DNA of 25,083 nucleotides from IMG/VR virus record IMGVR_UViG_3300030098_002565, positions 22,533-47,615 of that record. One strand, given 5' to 3'. The stretch comes from a virus. Under the pieces are notes generated by a model that made no database searches, was not told where the DNA came from, and worked only from the letters and a program-made list of their open reading frames with translations. A program made the position numbers and the translations under genes. This document shows positions 24,185 to 25,083 of the stretch, one piece after another. The stretch's first letter is position 1; each line of letters opens with the position of its first letter.

Positions 24185-25083
24185 ATGGCAACAACTAAAG
24201 CGACCACACTAGCACATACTATTGCTAGTACAACGTCTAGTACCGCAGACTTAGATTACGCTAAGACACTTAATGATACTGGTGTTACATCTACAGAATT
24301 TGACAAACTAGATGGACTTACTGCTACGACTACAGAATTAAACCTAGTAGATGGTAGTGTTTCTGGGCCGTTAAGTCATAGAAATATGATTATTAATGGG
24401 GCGATGCAAGTACATCAAAGATTAGCTGTTAATACTGAAGTAACTGCCACAAGTAGTGGAACTTTTTCGGCAGACAGATTTAGATTTTGGTCAAATGTTG
24501 GTAGTTCTTTGCCTGAATCTCAGGTGAGAAATGATGATGCACCAGCAGGATTTAACTATAGTTGGAAAAGAACAACTAACTCAGCTTCATCAATTGCTTC
24601 TAGCTCCTATGATGCTGTATTAACTAAAATTGAAGGTTATGATATTGCTAATTTAAATTTTGGAACATCAAATGCTAAAACTGTAACTTTTAGTTTTTAT
24701 GTAAAATCTTCAATTGCAGGGACGTTTTCACTTATGTTTGCTAATGCAGGTATTGATAGGGTTCTTCTTAAAGAATATACAGTAAATAGTGCAAATACTT
24801 GGGAAAGAAAGACAATCACATTTACTGGTGCAACAGACGGAACTTGGAACATTGGAAATGGCATAGGATTATTCATTCTTTTTGGTTTAGGATATGGTAG
24901 TAATTACACATCTTCTACAACTAATAGTTGGTTATCATCAGGTAAATATCAAACAACAAGTTCAACTACGGCAATAGCTACAACTAACGGAGCAACATTT
25001 CAACTAACAGGCCTCCAACTAGAACTTGGCAGTGTAGCAACTCCGTTTGAGCATAGAAGTTATGGAGATGAGTTACTAAAGTG
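24185..25083 (+). CDS. Tail fibre / receptor-binding protein, 3' end outside window
   Basis: Open from ATG 24185 to the window edge (299 codons, no stop). The N-terminal shaft part has TSTEFDKLDGLTATTTELNL, the T-x-x-E-[FL]-x-x-LDG repeat used in many phage fibre stalks. From about residue 66 comes a carbohydrate-binding-like jelly-roll: HRNMIINGAMQVHQR, ADRFRFWS, DAPAGFNYSWK, KIEGYDIANLNFG, AKTVTFSFYVKSS, TWERKTITFTGATDGTWN, and LTGLQLELGSVATPFEHRSY. The last segment and GDELLK at the edge normally precede a short C-x-R/K-Y-Y end, so little is probably missing. This is one of the commonest receptor-binding heads in aquatic phages. It stands 2 bases after the previous gene; no ribosome site is visible. 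Confidence 0.9.
   Translation, partial: MATTKATTLAHTIASTTSSTADLDYAKTLNDTGVTSTEFDKLDGLTATTTELNLVDGSVSGPLSHRNMIINGAMQVHQRLAVNTEVTATSSGTFSADRFRFWSNVGSSLPESQVRNDDAPAGFNYSWKRTTNSASSIASSSYDAVLTKIEGYDIANLNFGTSNAKTVTFSFYVKSSIAGTFSLMFANAGIDRVLLKEYTVNSANTWERKTITFTGATDGTWNIGNGIGLFILFGLGYGSNYTSSTTNSWLSSGKYQTTSSTTAIATTNGATFQLTGLQLELGSVATPFEHRSYGDELLK

Overview
The window reads as part of the genome of an AT-rich, T7-like podovirus, most likely marine (cyanopodovirus or pelagiphage type). The evidence is the canonical T7 late-gene order: portal, scaffold, major capsid protein, tail tubes A and B, internal virion proteins 13-14-15-16, tail fibre. All genes lie on the + strand and are tightly packed, with many TAATG, ATGA or 8-nt overlaps. 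A class II ribonucleotide reductase gene sits just upstream, as in many marine podoviruses. The fibre genes carry motifs that I know from marine phage fibres. No photosynthesis gene, terminase, holin, lysin or integrase is visible, so the host (cyanobacterium or heterotroph) cannot be fixed from this window.

Layout. 1-1161: C-terminal part of the B12-dependent ribonucleotide reductase. 1180-2610: three small genes ahead of the portal. Two of these begin Met-Cys, end in a Lys-rich tail, and look like counterparts of the small virion genes 6.7/7.3 of T7. 2622-6346: portal, scaffold and capsid. The capsid gene is bracketed by a candidate phage-polymerase promoter (5094-5116) and a clear intrinsic terminator (6356-6399), the same arrangement as phi10 and Tphi in T7. 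6400-6464: a second, long hairpin with a 25-nt G-free loop. 6486-10385: tail tube A and an enlarged tail tube B. 10382-19497: GNAT-fold gp13-like protein and the three ejection (core) proteins, which total about 2880 residues. 19500-25083: a fibre module of at least six genes, starting with a T7-type fibre anchor and ending with a receptor-binding type protein cut by the window edge.

How it works together: the reductase supplies deoxynucleotides. Scaffold, portal and capsid build the prohead. gp11/gp12-like proteins form the tail tube and nozzle. The gp14/15/16-like proteins sit inside the head and are ejected to form the DNA-translocation channel. The fibre genes carry host recognition.

Most of the window is an ordinary podovirus structural module. 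The points worth a second look are the post-capsid RNA hairpin with an anti-Shine-Dalgarno-like loop, a G7 run positioned so that a -1 slip would fuse two virion genes, a triple 17-residue repeat in a small virion protein, repeated Met-Cys starts in virion proteins, and a domain shared between the tail tube and the fibre cluster. Comparisons with T7 proteins are from memory; no database search was run.
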